From Caryophanales bacterium UBA4278 (GTDB lineage Bacteria > Bacillota_I > Bacilli_A > RFN20 > CAG-826): a stretch of 64,000 bases of DNA. The position numbers were made by a program, and so were the translations under genes. The DNA is taken from contig DGVS01000001.1 of assembly GCA_002395065.1 (NCBI GenBank), positions 62,001 through 126,000 on the forward strand, written 5' to 3'. Each line of letters begins with the position of its first letter. The first letter of the stretch is position 1. Below the pieces are notes generated by a model. It made no database searches. It was not told the origin of the DNA and worked only from the letters and a program-made list of their open reading frames with translations. Below are positions 28,600 to 36,875 of this stretch, in pieces.

Positions 28600-29451
28600 A
28601 TGGCACAAAAGTTTCGTTATCACATTTTATCGTCTTTCTGGATTAAGGTAATTGCCTTATTTTTGATGACACTAGATCATGTTGCAAAATTCATGTATTT
28701 TAACGAAATATCACCGCAAATCGCCAATATTTTAGAAATTTTCGGACGTCTCGGATTTCCGCTTTTTATTCTTCTTTTGGTTGAAGGTGTAAGGCACACA
28801 TCTAACTTTGGAAAATATGCATTAAGACTGGGAATTTTGGCTGCTGTAATTCTTGTTGGACAGATTGTTATTCACCATGGATTCATGGATATTTATGGTT
28901 TCTATTCTCCGATTATCGATCTTCTCTTGTGCGCGGTGATTTTGTATCTACTAAAACAAAACAACCGTAAATCATTCTGGGCGATTATTCCAATTGCTTA
29001 CATTATTCTTTCATTTATTGTGATGTCGATTGAAGACCAACGAGGAATTGAAATTTGGTGGTTCCCATTCTATTTAAGAAGCGGATACAACATTTTTGCT
29101 TTACTCCTCTCTCTTGGCTTCTTCTATTCCTATCCAATTGCTAAAGCAATGCTTAAAAACTTTGGAAATGCTGCAGAAAATTTAGAAGGGACACCATACG
29201 AAAGATTGCTTGTAAACACTTTAATGTGTTTTGCACTTTTGCTAGCCGTTGTTCTAGTTTATTTAATCGGTTTACTTCCAGGAGGAGACATTTACAACAT
29301 TGCTCATGAAGCTTATGCTATGTGCGCAGTAATATTTATCTTTTTCTATAGTGGAGAACTCGGTTACAATAAGAAGTGGTTTAAGTATGGCGCTTACGCC
29401 TACTTCCCACTTCATATTATTATTATTTTCTTAGTCTTTTTATTCATTTAG
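28600..29451 (+). CDS. TraX-family membrane protein
   Basis: The 283-residue protein has about eight membrane segments and fits the TraX family: the N-terminal WIKVIALFLMTLDHVAKF followed by FGRLGFPLFILLLVEGVRHTSN matches the family's conserved GRxAFPxFxFLxxEGxxHT. TraX in F plasmid acetylates pilin N-termini; chromosomal homologues are thought to be membrane acyltransferases of unknown substrate. No ribosome binding site is visible at the ATG one base after the protease stop, so translation may be coupled to the upstream gene. Confidence 0.82.
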   Translation: MAQKFRYHILSSFWIKVIALFLMTLDHVAKFMYFNEISPQIANILEIFGRLGFPLFILLLVEGVRHTSNFGKYALRLGILAAVILVGQIVIHHGFMDIYGFYSPIIDLLLCAVILYLLKQNNRKSFWAIIPIAYIILSFIVMSIEDQRGIEIWWFPFYLRSGYNIFALLLSLGFFYSYPIAKAMLKNFGNAAENLEGTPYERLLVNTLMCFALLLAVVLVYLIGLLPGGDIYNIAHEAYAMCAVIFIFFYSGELGYNKKWFKYGAYAYFPLHIIIIFLVFLFI

Positions 29452-29462
29452 GAGGTTCACTT

Positions 29463-29762
29463 ATGATTAAACATTTAGAAAAAGAAGCTGATTTTTCTAA
29501 AGAAATTGCTTCTGGAAAAGTCCTAGTCGATTTTTATGCTGATTGGTGCGGACCATGCCAAATGCTTTCACCAGTCATCGAACAACTCGATAAAGAAATG
29601 GAAATTAAAGTCATTAAGATTGACGTTGATTCTCTTCCAGGCATTGCTCGTGAGTTTCGCGTGATGGCTATTCCAACACTTCTTCTCTTTGAGAACGGCA
29701 AAATGGTTAAACGTGAAACAGCGTATATGCCAATCGAACATTTACGCCGATTTGTTTCTTAA
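29463..29762 (+). CDS. trxA: Thioredoxin
   Basis: This 99-residue protein is a classical thioredoxin with WCGPC (residues 28-32), DFYADWCGPCQMLSPV and the cis-proline segment AIPTLLLFENG. It is a cytoplasmic disulfide reductase. A GGAGGT ribosome binding site lies in the 11-base gap after the TraX-like gene, so it is the third gene of the unit starting at 27783. tRNA genes follow. Confidence 0.95.
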   Translation: MIKHLEKEADFSKEIASGKVLVDFYADWCGPCQMLSPVIEQLDKEMEIKVIKIDVDSLPGIAREFRVMAIPTLLLFENGKMVKRETAYMPIEHLRRFVS

Positions 29763-29815
29763 AAATTATTCTTTTCAATACGAATAAGATGTGATAACAT
29801 TTATCTCGCACTGAA

Positions 29816-29891
29816 GGACCGTTGGTATATCGGTTTATTATGCCTCCCTGTCACGGAGGCGAGAGGGGTTCGACTCCCCTACGGTCCGCCA
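29816..29891 (+). tRNA. tRNA-Asp (GTC)
   Basis: The acceptor GGACCGT pairs with ACGGTCC, the anticodon loop CTGTCAC gives anticodon GTC, and the T arm is AGGGG-TTCGACT-CCCCT. The 3' CCA is encoded. Confidence 0.97.
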
Positions 29892-29898
29892 GAACAGT

Positions 29899-29972
29899 GC
29901 AGATGTAGTTCAGTGGTAGAACATCAGCCTTCCAAGCTGATTATGCGGGTTCGATTCCCGTCATCTGCTCCA
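29899..29972 (+). tRNA. tRNA-Gly (TCC)
   Basis: The acceptor GCAGATG pairs with CATCTGC, the anticodon loop CTTCCAA gives anticodon TCC, and the T arm is CGGG-TTCGATT-CCCG. CCA is encoded. It follows tRNA-Asp by 7 bases and is probably co-transcribed with it. A short GATCGAAA-type hairpin (GTTTCGAGAGATCGAAAC, 29990-30007) followed by T-rich sequence is a likely terminator. Confidence 0.97.
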
Positions 29973-29989
29973 ATTGACAATGTTATATG

Positions 29990-30016
29990 GTTTCGAGAGA
30001 TCGAAACTTTTTTATT
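29990..30016 (+). terminator. Terminator after tRNA-Asp/tRNA-Gly
   Basis: GTTTCGA-GAGA-TCGAAAC is a 7-bp stem with a four-base loop, followed by TTTTTTATTTT. Confidence 0.75.
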
Positions 30017-30090
30017 TTAAAAGAAAGGCGAAAAATAAAATTAATACTAATTTTTTGTGATATGATTAATTTGAAATTGGAGAAAAGAAT

Positions 30091-30417
30091 ATGAAATATT
30101 GTCCACATTGCGGCACCGAGATAGCCGAAGATGCTCGTTTCTGTCCAAGCTGCGGTTGCCCAGTTAACACAGGAAATCTACCAGCAAATAGAGCTGAAGA
30201 ACCTGTTATTCGTACAGTCGCGAAAGTCTTTATGATTATTTCCACTGTGTTTTGGGGATTGGCGATTATTCCACTTTGCTGGATGATTCCAATGACTGTT
30301 CACTACTTTAATGTCACCGAAAGAGGTGAAAAAGCTACTGCTACTTTTGCTGTTTGTACGCTGCTATTTTGTAGTGTAATTTCCGGTATCTTAATGCTAG
30401 TTGATGATGATCGATAA
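30091..30417 (+). CDS. Zinc-ribbon membrane protein
   Basis: The 108-residue protein starts with a zinc ribbon, CPHCGTEIAEDARFCPSCG, and has two hydrophobic segments (about residues 46-70 and 83-103). Such small zinc-ribbon membrane proteins are common in Bacillota and have no assigned role. A GGAGAA ribosome binding site precedes the ATG. The stop is one base before the ATG of rdgB, so the two are probably co-transcribed. Confidence 0.75.
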   Translation: MKYCPHCGTEIAEDARFCPSCGCPVNTGNLPANRAEEPVIRTVAKVFMIISTVFWGLAIIPLCWMIPMTVHYFNVTERGEKATATFAVCTLLFCSVISGILMLVDDDR

Positions 30418-30418
30418 A

Positions 30419-31012
30419 ATGTTTGATTTATTAGTTGCGACAAATAACGCCCATAAGATTCATGAGTATGAAGAAATGTTTTCTCCATACGGAATTAAAG
30501 TTCATTCTCCAAAGGAACTTGGTATTCATGTTGATCCAGATGAAAGCGGAACAACTTTTGAAGCAAATTCGTTGATAAAAGCTAAAGCTTTACAAGAATT
30601 CACAAAGATGCCTTTAATCGCCGATGATTCTGGATTATGTGTGAATGCATTAAATGGATTTCCAGGATTGCATACTGCGCGTTTTGCTTCGGAAAATGGC
30701 GGCAATGCGATAGCTAATCTAAAATTAATTGAGATGTTAAAAGACCACGAAGATAAATCCGCAAACTTTGTTTGTGTGATTACTCTTTTAAATGTTGAAG
30801 ATCAACCAGTTGTCTTTAAGGGCGTTTGCCCTGGAAAGATTCTTCCTGAACCTGAAGGAGAGCATGGATTTGGTTATGATCCGATCTTTTATAGTAATGA
30901 AGCGAAGATTTGTTTCGGAATAGCTCCCGAAGAAGTCAAAAACACTTATTCGCACCGCGCATTAGCGCTCAAGCAACTCCTTGCTTATTTAAAAAAGAAA
31001 GAATTAATTTAA
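30419..31012 (+). CDS. rdgB: dITP/XTP pyrophosphatase (Ham1/RdgB)
   Basis: The 197-residue protein hydrolyses non-canonical purine nucleoside triphosphates (ITP, dITP, XTP) and so prevents their use in nucleic acids. Family signatures are the N-terminal LLVATNNAHKIHEYEEM, FEANSLIKAKAL, LIADDSGLCVNALNGFPGLHTARF, GHGFGYDPIF (here EHGFGYDPIFY) and SHRALALKQL. I chose the ATG at 30419 just after the upstream stop; the earlier in-frame start lies within the zinc-ribbon gene. Confidence 0.95.
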   Translation: MFDLLVATNNAHKIHEYEEMFSPYGIKVHSPKELGIHVDPDESGTTFEANSLIKAKALQEFTKMPLIADDSGLCVNALNGFPGLHTARFASENGGNAIANLKLIEMLKDHEDKSANFVCVITLLNVEDQPVVFKGVCPGKILPEPEGEHGFGYDPIFYSNEAKICFGIAPEEVKNTYSHRALALKQLLAYLKKKELI

Positions 31013-31029
31013 TATTTATTAATCTTTGA

Positions 31030-31035
31030 TATAAT
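31030..31035 (+). promoter_or_regulatory. -10 element of tRNA-Ser(GCT)
   Basis: A perfect TATAAT ends 10 bases before the tRNA acceptor stem. No good -35 is seen in the tail of rdgB. Confidence 0.5.
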
Positions 31036-31045
31036 ACATATCGCT

Positions 31046-31136
31046 GGAGCAGTACCCAAGAGGCTCAAGGGGACGGTTTGCTAAACCGTTAGATCGGGTT
31101 ACCGGTGCATGGGTTCGAACCCCATCTGCTCCGCCA
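31046..31136 (+). tRNA. tRNA-Ser (GCT)
   Basis: The acceptor GGAGCAG pairs with CTGCTCC, anticodon loop TTGCTAA gives GCT, a long variable arm is present as expected for serine, and the T arm is GGGG-type (TGGG-TTCGAAC-CCCA). CCA is encoded. Confidence 0.97.
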
Positions 31137-31142
31137 GATGGA

Positions 31143-31174
31143 AGACTAAGCAAATGCTTGGTCTTTTTATTTTT
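31143..31174 (+). terminator. Terminator of tRNA-Ser(GCT)
   Basis: AGACTAAGC and GCTTGGTCT form a 9-bp stem (one G-T pair) with loop AAAT, followed by TTTTATTTTT. Confidence 0.88.
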
Positions 31175-31198
31175 CTATATTTAATAAATAATAGATAT

Positions 31199-31639
31199 AT
31201 GATCGAAAACGGATTTAATGCGGAATTTATCAAAAAAGATCAATCCCACCACCAAAAGAGAACCAAATTGACTGTTATGTGTATGGTTTATAAAGATGAT
31301 GGTTCCTTCCTTGTTTTAAACCGCCTTAAAAAAGACTGGCCAGGCCTAACATTTCCTGGCGGTCATGTCGAAGATGATGAGATGATTACTGATGCGGTTG
31401 TTCGTGAAATGAAAGAAGAAACTGGACTTACTGTTTCAAATCTAGAACCGCGCGGATATATAGAATGGAACAACTTTGGAGATGATGTTCGTCATCTCGC
31501 GATGTTATTTAAAACTAAGCATTATGAAAGTGAAATTAAGTCATCAAAAGAAGGACAAATATTCTTCATTAAAGAACCCGATTTAGAAAAATATCCGCTT
31601 AGTAATGACTTTCTAAAAATCTACGAATTATTAAAATAA
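31199..31639 (+). CDS. NUDIX hydrolase (MutT/YjhB-like 8-oxo-dGTP diphosphatase)
   Basis: The 146-residue protein has a complete Nudix box, GGHVEDDEMITDAVVREMKEETGL, fitting G-x5-E-x7-R-E-U-x-E-E-x-G-U with the first Glu in place, preceded by WPGLTFPGGH. The fold resembles MutT-like 8-oxo-dGTP diphosphatases of Bacillota, but substrate cannot be set from sequence. I chose the ATG at 31199 because the in-frame extension runs through the upstream tRNA-Ser and its terminator. No ribosome binding site is visible. Confidence 0.88.
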   Translation: MIENGFNAEFIKKDQSHHQKRTKLTVMCMVYKDDGSFLVLNRLKKDWPGLTFPGGHVEDDEMITDAVVREMKEETGLTVSNLEPRGYIEWNNFGDDVRHLAMLFKTKHYESEIKSSKEGQIFFIKEPDLEKYPLSNDFLKIYELLK

Positions 31640-31660
31640 ATTATTTAAGAATTGCAAAAA

Positions 31661-31685
31661 AGAACCAGCAAATCCTGGTTCTTTT
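31661..31685. terminator. Bidirectional terminator, copy of the dispersed hairpin word
   Basis: AGAACCAG-CAAATC-CTGGTTCT plus flanking A and T runs lies between the convergent NUDIX and proS genes. The core CCAGCAAATCCTGG (31665-31678) is identical to 56898-56911 and the complement of 23250-23263. Confidence 0.85.
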
Positions 31686-31699
31686 AAATTTTTTGTTGA

Positions 31700-33130
31700 T
31701 TAATAAGCTCGAGCAAAGAAAACGACTTTTTCAGCCTTCTTACCACATACTAAACACTTATGTTCGAATGGTACTTGGTCGAATGGTAAGCAACGGGCTG
31801 TGGCTTGATAAAGTTCTTTAATTTTATCTTCACAAGCTTGATCACCACACCACATTACTTTGGCGTATCCACCACGGTCCAAGATTTCTCCAAGTTCCTT
31901 AATGGAGTGTGCTTCTGTTGTGTGATCGAGAAGATACTTGAAGGCTTTTTGATACATTTCTTTATGGATGACTTCCATTAAGCGAGAAACTTCCTTCACC
32001 ACATCTTCTTCTTTCGTAACTAGTTTTTGACCATCGTTACGTTTGGCTAAGACACAAACGCCATTAGCAATATCACGTGGACCAACTTCTAAACGAAGTG
32101 GAATACCTTTCATTTCATATTCAGCGTATTTCCAGCCTGGTGAACGATCAGAGTCATCAAGTTTGACACGAACACCAGCCTTCTTAAGAAGTCCGTAGTA
32201 TTCTTTAGCTTTCTTAATCACTTCTGGATTTTTCATCATTACAGGAATAATGACAACTTGAACAGGAGCCACCTTTGGAGGAAGAACTAAACCATTGTCA
32301 TCTCCATGAACCATAATGATGGAACCAAGAAGTCTTGTCGAAACTCCCCAAGAAGTTTGATAAGGAGTTTGAAGTTTATTTTCTCTATTAGAGAAAGAAA
32401 TGCCAAATGCCTTAGCAAAACCATCTCCAAAATAGTGTGTGGTTCCGCTTTGAAGTGCTTTACCATCTGGCATCAATGCTTCGATAGAATATGTTTCTTT
32501 GGCACCAGCAAACTTTTCTTTATCAGTCTTAATACCTTTGACAAATGGAACAGCAAGTAAATCGCGACCCATTTCATCATAGATTTCTAGCATTCTTAAA
32601 GCATCTTTTCGAGCTTCTTCTTCGCTTTCATACATAGTATGACCTTCTTGCCAAAGGAATTCGCTTCCTCTTAGGAAAGGGCGAGTGGTCTTTTCCCAAC
32701 GAACAACACTGCACCATTGGTTATAACGTTTTGGAAGATCACGATAAGATTCGATAATGTTTTTATAATGTTCGCAGAAAAGGACCTCGCTTGTTGGACG
32801 AATAATTAATTCATCATCAAGTTTGTTTTTACCGCCAATTGTAGCAATCAATGTTTCTGGAGCAAAACCACTTACATGGTCTTTTTCTTTTTGGAACAAT
32901 GAACTAGGGATAACTAAAGGCATATAGACATTTTCTACACCAACATTTTTAAATTTAGCATCTAAATAATGTTGGATTTCTTCCCAAATGGCATAGCCAT
33001 ATGGACGATAAATGATAAAGCCTTTAACGGAACTATAGTCCATTAATTCGGCTTTCTTACAGACGTCCGTATACCATTGGGCGAAATCGTCTTCCTGGCG
33101 AGTAATTGATTCGTTTTTAAGTTGTGCCAT
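31700..33130 (-). CDS. proS: Prolyl-tRNA synthetase, ProS type 3 (archaeal/eukaryal-like)
   Basis: The 476-residue class II synthetase charges tRNA-Pro. It starts with a short N-terminus and motif 1 region MDYSSVKGFIIYRPYGYAIWEEI, motif 2 RPTSEVLFCEHYKNII then WCSVVRWEKTTRPFLRGSEFLWQEGHT, and has the anticodon-binding domain followed by a C-terminal zinc-binding-like domain with HKCLVCGKK and a terminal Tyr (FFARAY). This is the eukaryal/archaeal-like ProS found in some Bacillota and Mollicutes; it lacks the YbaK-like editing insertion. AAAGGAG ribosome binding site. It follows the EAL-like gene by 18 bases and is likely in its operon. Confidence 0.95.
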   Translation of the reverse strand: MAQLKNESITRQEDDFAQWYTDVCKKAELMDYSSVKGFIIYRPYGYAIWEEIQHYLDAKFKNVGVENVYMPLVIPSSLFQKEKDHVSGFAPETLIATIGGKNKLDDELIIRPTSEVLFCEHYKNIIESYRDLPKRYNQWCSVVRWEKTTRPFLRGSEFLWQEGHTMYESEEEARKDALRMLEIYDEMGRDLLAVPFVKGIKTDKEKFAGAKETYSIEALMPDGKALQSGTTHYFGDGFAKAFGISFSNRENKLQTPYQTSWGVSTRLLGSIIMVHGDDNGLVLPPKVAPVQVVIIPVMMKNPEVIKKAKEYYGLLKKAGVRVKLDDSDRSPGWKYAEYEMKGIPLRLEVGPRDIANGVCVLAKRNDGQKLVTKEEDVVKEVSRLMEVIHKEMYQKAFKYLLDHTTEAHSIKELGEILDRGGYAKVMWCGDQACEDKIKELYQATARCLPFDQVPFEHKCLVCGKKAEKVVFFARAY

Positions 33131-33148
33131 AAACTATCTCCTTTAATT

Positions 33149-34873
33149 TTAATCAAGTATTTTATTTAGTTTTAACATTGTCTTCTTGGCGATTGGTAAA
33201 ACGTTTTCATCGCTTGGTCCAATAACCTCGCTAGAAACAATTTCAACACCTAATCGAACTAGAAGTTCGACAGAATCCCAAGAAGTCATATTATTTGCAA
33301 CAAGAACTTTGTTAAATTTGAGAAGATTTTCAATCAAGTTTTGGAAAATTGGTAACCTATTCAACGAACGGTTACTAAGTTGAGCTTCTGATTCAATAAT
33401 AAAATAGTCAAAGCTCTCGTAAATTTTAGGAAGTAACGTTAGATCACTGCTATCTTTAAGTCTTAGTGCGGCAGCATATCCATTAGAACGGAGGTTAGTT
33501 ATCATCGCAATAACTGACTCAGTTGACATTGATGGCAAATCAAGGAAATCTTGTTCGGCAATACAAATGACAACTTTTGTTTCTTTAATTCCGCTAATAT
33601 GTGATAAAGTGCGAGCCACAAAAGCAATCTCGTTATAGCTCACATCAAAGAACAAGGAGTGGTTTTTCTCTGACTTTTGCTGGATAAATCGAGAAATTGA
33701 GTTACGAGCAATCGTTGAGAAAAGTTCACGGTCATCGTTGGTCTTAAAAGCGTATGATTTTAATTCTTCAATTGATCCAAAGAATGAATCGAGAGGTTTA
33801 ATTATGGCTTCATAACCAATCGTTCTCTTTCGACCAACATCATAAATTGGACGATATAAATATTGGAAACGTTTATCATAGATAATACGTTCGACTTCTG
33901 TTCGATAATTCTGTGAATTAATTGGAGTTATAGCTTCTCCATTTTCTTCATAGAAGAGATATGATAAGCCTTCTTCCTGGGCTACAACAGCCAAGCGTTC
34001 ACCTTCTTGAATAATGCGTTCTAGATCCGAATTAAGAAGTTTGTTTTCGATAATGGCAATTGAATAACCCAAGTATTCAATAGTTGAATGAACAGACATG
34101 CGACGACGCATTTCAGTTTCAATGGTGTGTAGCGTTTGAACTACTTGCCCACGGATTGATGCCTTAAAATCGGTGATGAAAATTTCATCTTCGCCGTATT
34201 CAATCATCATTCGATCTTTGGTAATAAATGGAACAAGAGCGTTCTTTAGAGTAACAAAGTCTAGATGTGAAATTTTATCTAATGAATTCTTCAAGAAGAA
34301 TTTTACGCAACACGTAAATCCACGATTAGCCTTCTCTTTTAGTGTGGCTGAAAGTCCAATTTGTGTTGAGAATTTATAAAACCCTTCATGATTACGTCTC
34401 GACCGAGATACATTCATGAATCGTAAAAGGTGTGATTCAAGGTGAATGATTTGGTTTTCGTAATCAATCTTAGTTACTTGCAATAATGTAAAGTATTTTT
34501 TGCGATTACGATGAACAATAACACTAATCTCTAGTGTTTGTGGAGCATTCGCTTCTTTATCTAAAAGTGCGCCAACCCATTCAATGAGACGTTCACGTTC
34601 ATCTGATGGGAACATATTATAAAAATTAGTTAATGTCGAACTACGGCGACGACGAATCGAAGCTGCGTTGTAGTAGTCTGTTTTATCGTTTTGAATATCC
34701 AATCTAAAGACACGAATTGAGTTTGAAGAATCCTGAATTTTTCCCGCAAAAATCACGTCACTTCTTTTGCTGATAACAAAGGAAATGACAATACCAAGCA
34801 AAAGAAGGACAATAAATAAAAACCCCCCTATGAAGAGATATTTATTTAATTCAGCATCCACAAAAATCCGCAT
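33149..34873 (-). CDS. Membrane-anchored degenerate GGDEF/EAL-like protein
   Basis: The 574-residue protein has one N-terminal membrane helix (about residues 13-35), a region with PAS-like strands (about 60-150), a weak GGDEF-like domain (about 165-300) and a C-terminal EAL-like domain (about 315-570). EAL hallmarks are eroded: E-A-L-L-R is YEAIIK, the N-L-S ligand is FDVS, L-E-x-T-E is ICIAEQ, D-D-F-G-T-G is RLKDSS, and the QGY segment is VIGPSD. I infer loss of c-di-GMP hydrolysis and probably of synthesis, leaving a binding or scaffolding role. No other c-di-GMP gene is in the window. The ATG at 34873 is 6 bases after a TATAAT, predicting a leaderless mRNA shared with proS. Confidence 0.7.
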   Translation of the reverse strand: MRIFVDAELNKYLFIGGFLFIVLLLLGIVISFVISKRSDVIFAGKIQDSSNSIRVFRLDIQNDKTDYYNAASIRRRRSSTLTNFYNMFPSDERERLIEWVGALLDKEANAPQTLEISVIVHRNRKKYFTLLQVTKIDYENQIIHLESHLLRFMNVSRSRRNHEGFYKFSTQIGLSATLKEKANRGFTCCVKFFLKNSLDKISHLDFVTLKNALVPFITKDRMMIEYGEDEIFITDFKASIRGQVVQTLHTIETEMRRRMSVHSTIEYLGYSIAIIENKLLNSDLERIIQEGERLAVVAQEEGLSYLFYEENGEAITPINSQNYRTEVERIIYDKRFQYLYRPIYDVGRKRTIGYEAIIKPLDSFFGSIEELKSYAFKTNDDRELFSTIARNSISRFIQQKSEKNHSLFFDVSYNEIAFVARTLSHISGIKETKVVICIAEQDFLDLPSMSTESVIAMITNLRSNGYAAALRLKDSSDLTLLPKIYESFDYFIIESEAQLSNRSLNRLPIFQNLIENLLKFNKVLVANNMTSWDSVELLVRLGVEIVSSEVIGPSDENVLPIAKKTMLKLNKILD

Positions 34874-34879
34874 GAAAAT

Positions 34880-34907
34880 ATTATACACGTGATTATTTTA
34901 TATACAA
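34880..34907 (-). promoter_or_regulatory. Leaderless promoter of the EAL-like gene and proS
   Basis: On the minus strand TTGTAT (34902-34907), a 16-base spacer and TATAAT (34880-34885) are followed by 6 bases and ATG at 34873. Confidence 0.65.
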
Positions 34908-34972
34908 CAAATGTTGTAAAAATAAGCCTAAATAATCAAAGATTAGTGCGAATTATAGACCAAACAGTTTCT

Positions 34973-35002
34973 TATACAAACTATCAGTTGATATGATATA
35001 AT
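34973..35002 (+). promoter_or_regulatory. Promoter of tRNA-Ser(CGA)
   Basis: TATACA (34973-34978), an 18-base spacer and TATAAT (34997-35002) lie 11 bases before the tRNA. Confidence 0.55.
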
Positions 35003-35013
35003 AATCGCCAGTC

Positions 35014-35104
35014 GGAGAAATACCCAAGCGGCTGAAGGGGCTGGTTTCGAAAACCGGTAGGAGGTGCAAGCTTCGCGGGGGTTCAAATCCCTCTTTCTCC
35101 GCCA
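35014..35104 (+). tRNA. tRNA-Ser (CGA)
   Basis: The acceptor GGAGAAA pairs with TTTCTCC, anticodon loop TTCGAAA gives CGA, and a long variable arm is present. CCA is encoded. Open reading frames running antiparallel through it are artefacts. Confidence 0.96.
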
Positions 35105-35108
35105 AAAA

Positions 35109-35148
35109 CGATCCTGAAAAAACAATAAAAAATCGGGATCTTTTTTTT
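35109..35148 (+). terminator. Terminator of tRNA-Ser(CGA)
   Basis: GATCCTG pairs with CGGGATC (one G-T) around an A-rich loop, followed by eight T. Confidence 0.7.
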
Positions 35149-35163
35149 ATCCCGAAATTATCA

Positions 35164-35191
35164 AAATTATCCAAGAATTGCTGGTAATTTT
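35164..35191 (-). terminator. Terminator of the yitT-vanZ operon, copy of the dispersed word
   Basis: AAATTA and TAATTT flank CCAAGAATTGCTGG (35171-35184) and form a hairpin just after the VanZ-like stop. Nearly the same 28-base block, with two changes, lies in the coding sequence of the CYTH gene at 42749-42776. Confidence 0.65.
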
Positions 35192-35699
35192 ATTCTAAAA
35201 CATCAATATTTTTCTTTTTGATGTCTTTAATAAACAAAGGAAGAAAAATGATTATCGCACCAAGCAAATATCCACCTGAATCAATGAGAATATCGATACC
35301 AGAAAATGCCCGTCCATTTGTTGCTAATTGAGCAAGTTCCGAGAGCACAGCCATCAACACTCCAAAACTCATCGAAAAGGCTAAAACAAAATATGACTTC
35401 CTAAGTTTTGGATGTTTAACAAAATCATGAATAGAAAATGTTGATGTTAAACCGCTAGTTGTGAATAAAAGAAAATGACCAAAAAGTTTACGGTTAAATC
35501 CGGCGAAAGCAGGAAAGTTTTTTTCTGTAATTGTGTTCTCAGAAATCGAATTTATAACATCCGCTGCCGCATGAGAAAAACCATCAGATTCTTGTTTAGA
35601 AACATCACCATTTAAAAAGCCATTAACCAAAATGAAAACATTAATAGCGATGGCTAATCCAAAAATAATCCATTTGATAACAATTCTTTTCTTACTCAT
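35190..35699 (-). CDS. VanZ-like membrane protein
   Basis: The 169-residue protein has four or five hydrophobic segments. The second half fits the VanZ family: a helix ending ELAQLATNGRAFSGIDILIDSGGYLLGA, with the family pattern E-x2-Q-x6-R-x3-D-x4-N/S-x2-G. VanZ confers low-level teicoplanin resistance in some clusters, but chromosomal homologues have unknown roles, probably in the cell envelope. Its start overlaps the yitT stop by one base (TAATG). Confidence 0.75.
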   Translation of the reverse strand: MSKKRIVIKWIIFGLAIAINVFILVNGFLNGDVSKQESDGFSHAAADVINSISENTITEKNFPAFAGFNRKLFGHFLLFTTSGLTSTFSIHDFVKHPKLRKSYFVLAFSMSFGVLMAVLSELAQLATNGRAFSGIDILIDSGGYLLGAIIIFLPLFIKDIKKKNIDVLE

Positions 35700-36724
35700 T
35701 ATCTAATTTTTTGGGAGAAGAAACGTCCATAAACTTGTACAAGTGATTTCACTGTAACAAAGCTTGAAGGATCAACTTCTTTAATTAATTTTATAGCGCT
35801 CTTCATTTCTAATGAAGAAACAACGACATAGATTAACAAACGATCTTGCCCAGAATAACCACCTTTTGCTTTAACAACTGTTAAACCGTGTGGAATACGA
35901 GCAAGTAACATGCTTGGCAAATCGCTATTTGTGGTATTAATCTCAATCTGAACTTTTTTGTTTCGGATATTGATGGCATCAACAACCAGCATAACTGTAA
36001 ACAAATAAACAATTGAGAAGAAGACACAAGCAACCGCAATTCCCCAGGTTGAATAACCATCAAATTCAGCACCAGAAAATCCATACATTAAATAGAATGC
36101 GGCAATAATTATGGCGTTAATAATGACGCTATATTTACCAGCAGTTGTGGATTTTCTTAAAGAAACATAATAACTAACGATATCAAATCCGCCTGCACTT
36201 GTTTCAAACTTGTAGGCAATTGCGCTACTTAAGCCTGTGCACATTCCAGCAAATAAGGCACGTGATAGGAAACCGCCGTGATTATTAACAATTGTGGCAA
36301 TTTCTTGGAAGAATTGACCTTTAAAAATGTTTGAGAAAAGGAACACAAACAAGACGTTTATAACTGTAAAAGTTGCAAATCTAACACCAATTCCTTTAAA
36401 TGCAAGGACGATAAGCGGAGCATTTACAACAAGATAAGCAATAGAGAAAAACAACGTATTGCCAGGTTCTATATCTACACCACATACTCGCAGTAAAGAG
36501 GCGATAACCTGCGCAAGACCAGAGGAACCTCCAGAAACGAGTTCGAGAGTTGTCTGACCACCAGTTAATGTTGGATTCATGAAACAGACGATTCCGAAAG
36601 CAAAAATCGCTGCAGAAATCACGGAAGCGAGGAAGGCCGTTCCATAGTCCACAGTAAACTTTAACCATAAATGGTTATAAAGATAGGATTGATAGCGTTC
36701 TTGGAAAGAATGTTTGTGTTTCAT
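35699..36724 (-). CDS. YitT family membrane protein (DUF161/DUF2179)
   Basis: The 341-residue protein has five or six N-terminal membrane helices with the YitT pattern (GIVCFMNPTLTGGQTTLELVSGGSSGLAQVIA and ETSAGGFDIVSYYVSLRKSTTAGKYSVIINAIII) and a C-terminal soluble DUF2179 domain of about 90 residues (HGLTVVKAKGGYSGQDRLLIYVVVSSLEM). Function is unknown; one homologue was proposed to act in nitrite or metabolite transport. I start it at the ATG 36724 rather than at the TTG two codons upstream. It heads a two-gene operon with the VanZ-like gene. Confidence 0.88.
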   Translation of the reverse strand: MKHKHSFQERYQSYLYNHLWLKFTVDYGTAFLASVISAAIFAFGIVCFMNPTLTGGQTTLELVSGGSSGLAQVIASLLRVCGVDIEPGNTLFFSIAYLVVNAPLIVLAFKGIGVRFATFTVINVLFVFLFSNIFKGQFFQEIATIVNNHGGFLSRALFAGMCTGLSSAIAYKFETSAGGFDIVSYYVSLRKSTTAGKYSVIINAIIIAAFYLMYGFSGAEFDGYSTWGIAVACVFFSIVYLFTVMLVVDAINIRNKKVQIEINTTNSDLPSMLLARIPHGLTVVKAKGGYSGQDRLLIYVVVSSLEMKSAIKLIKEVDPSSFVTVKSLVQVYGRFFSQKIR

Positions 36725-36801
36725 AATCAATAACGAAAATATTGTATTACTACTTCATCAAAAATCATAGAAAAATCCGTAAAAAGAGACATAAAATGTC
36801 T

Positions 36802-36830
36802 TTGACAAAAAACAATGTTGCAACTATATT
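36802..36830 (+). promoter_or_regulatory. Strong vegetative promoter of the membrane thioredoxin-like gene
   Basis: TTGACA (36802-36807), a 17-base spacer and TATATT (36825-36830) precede a leader with AGGGGG as ribosome binding site. Confidence 0.75.
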
Positions 36831-36875
36831 TATATAGTGTTAAAATACACTCACCGCGTTTAGGGGGTAAGCAAA

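Noticed and set aside
34943..35174. Two minus-strand ORFs across tRNA-Ser(CGA)
   Set aside because: They are the complement of the tRNA and its terminator; the peptides have typical antisense-tRNA composition.
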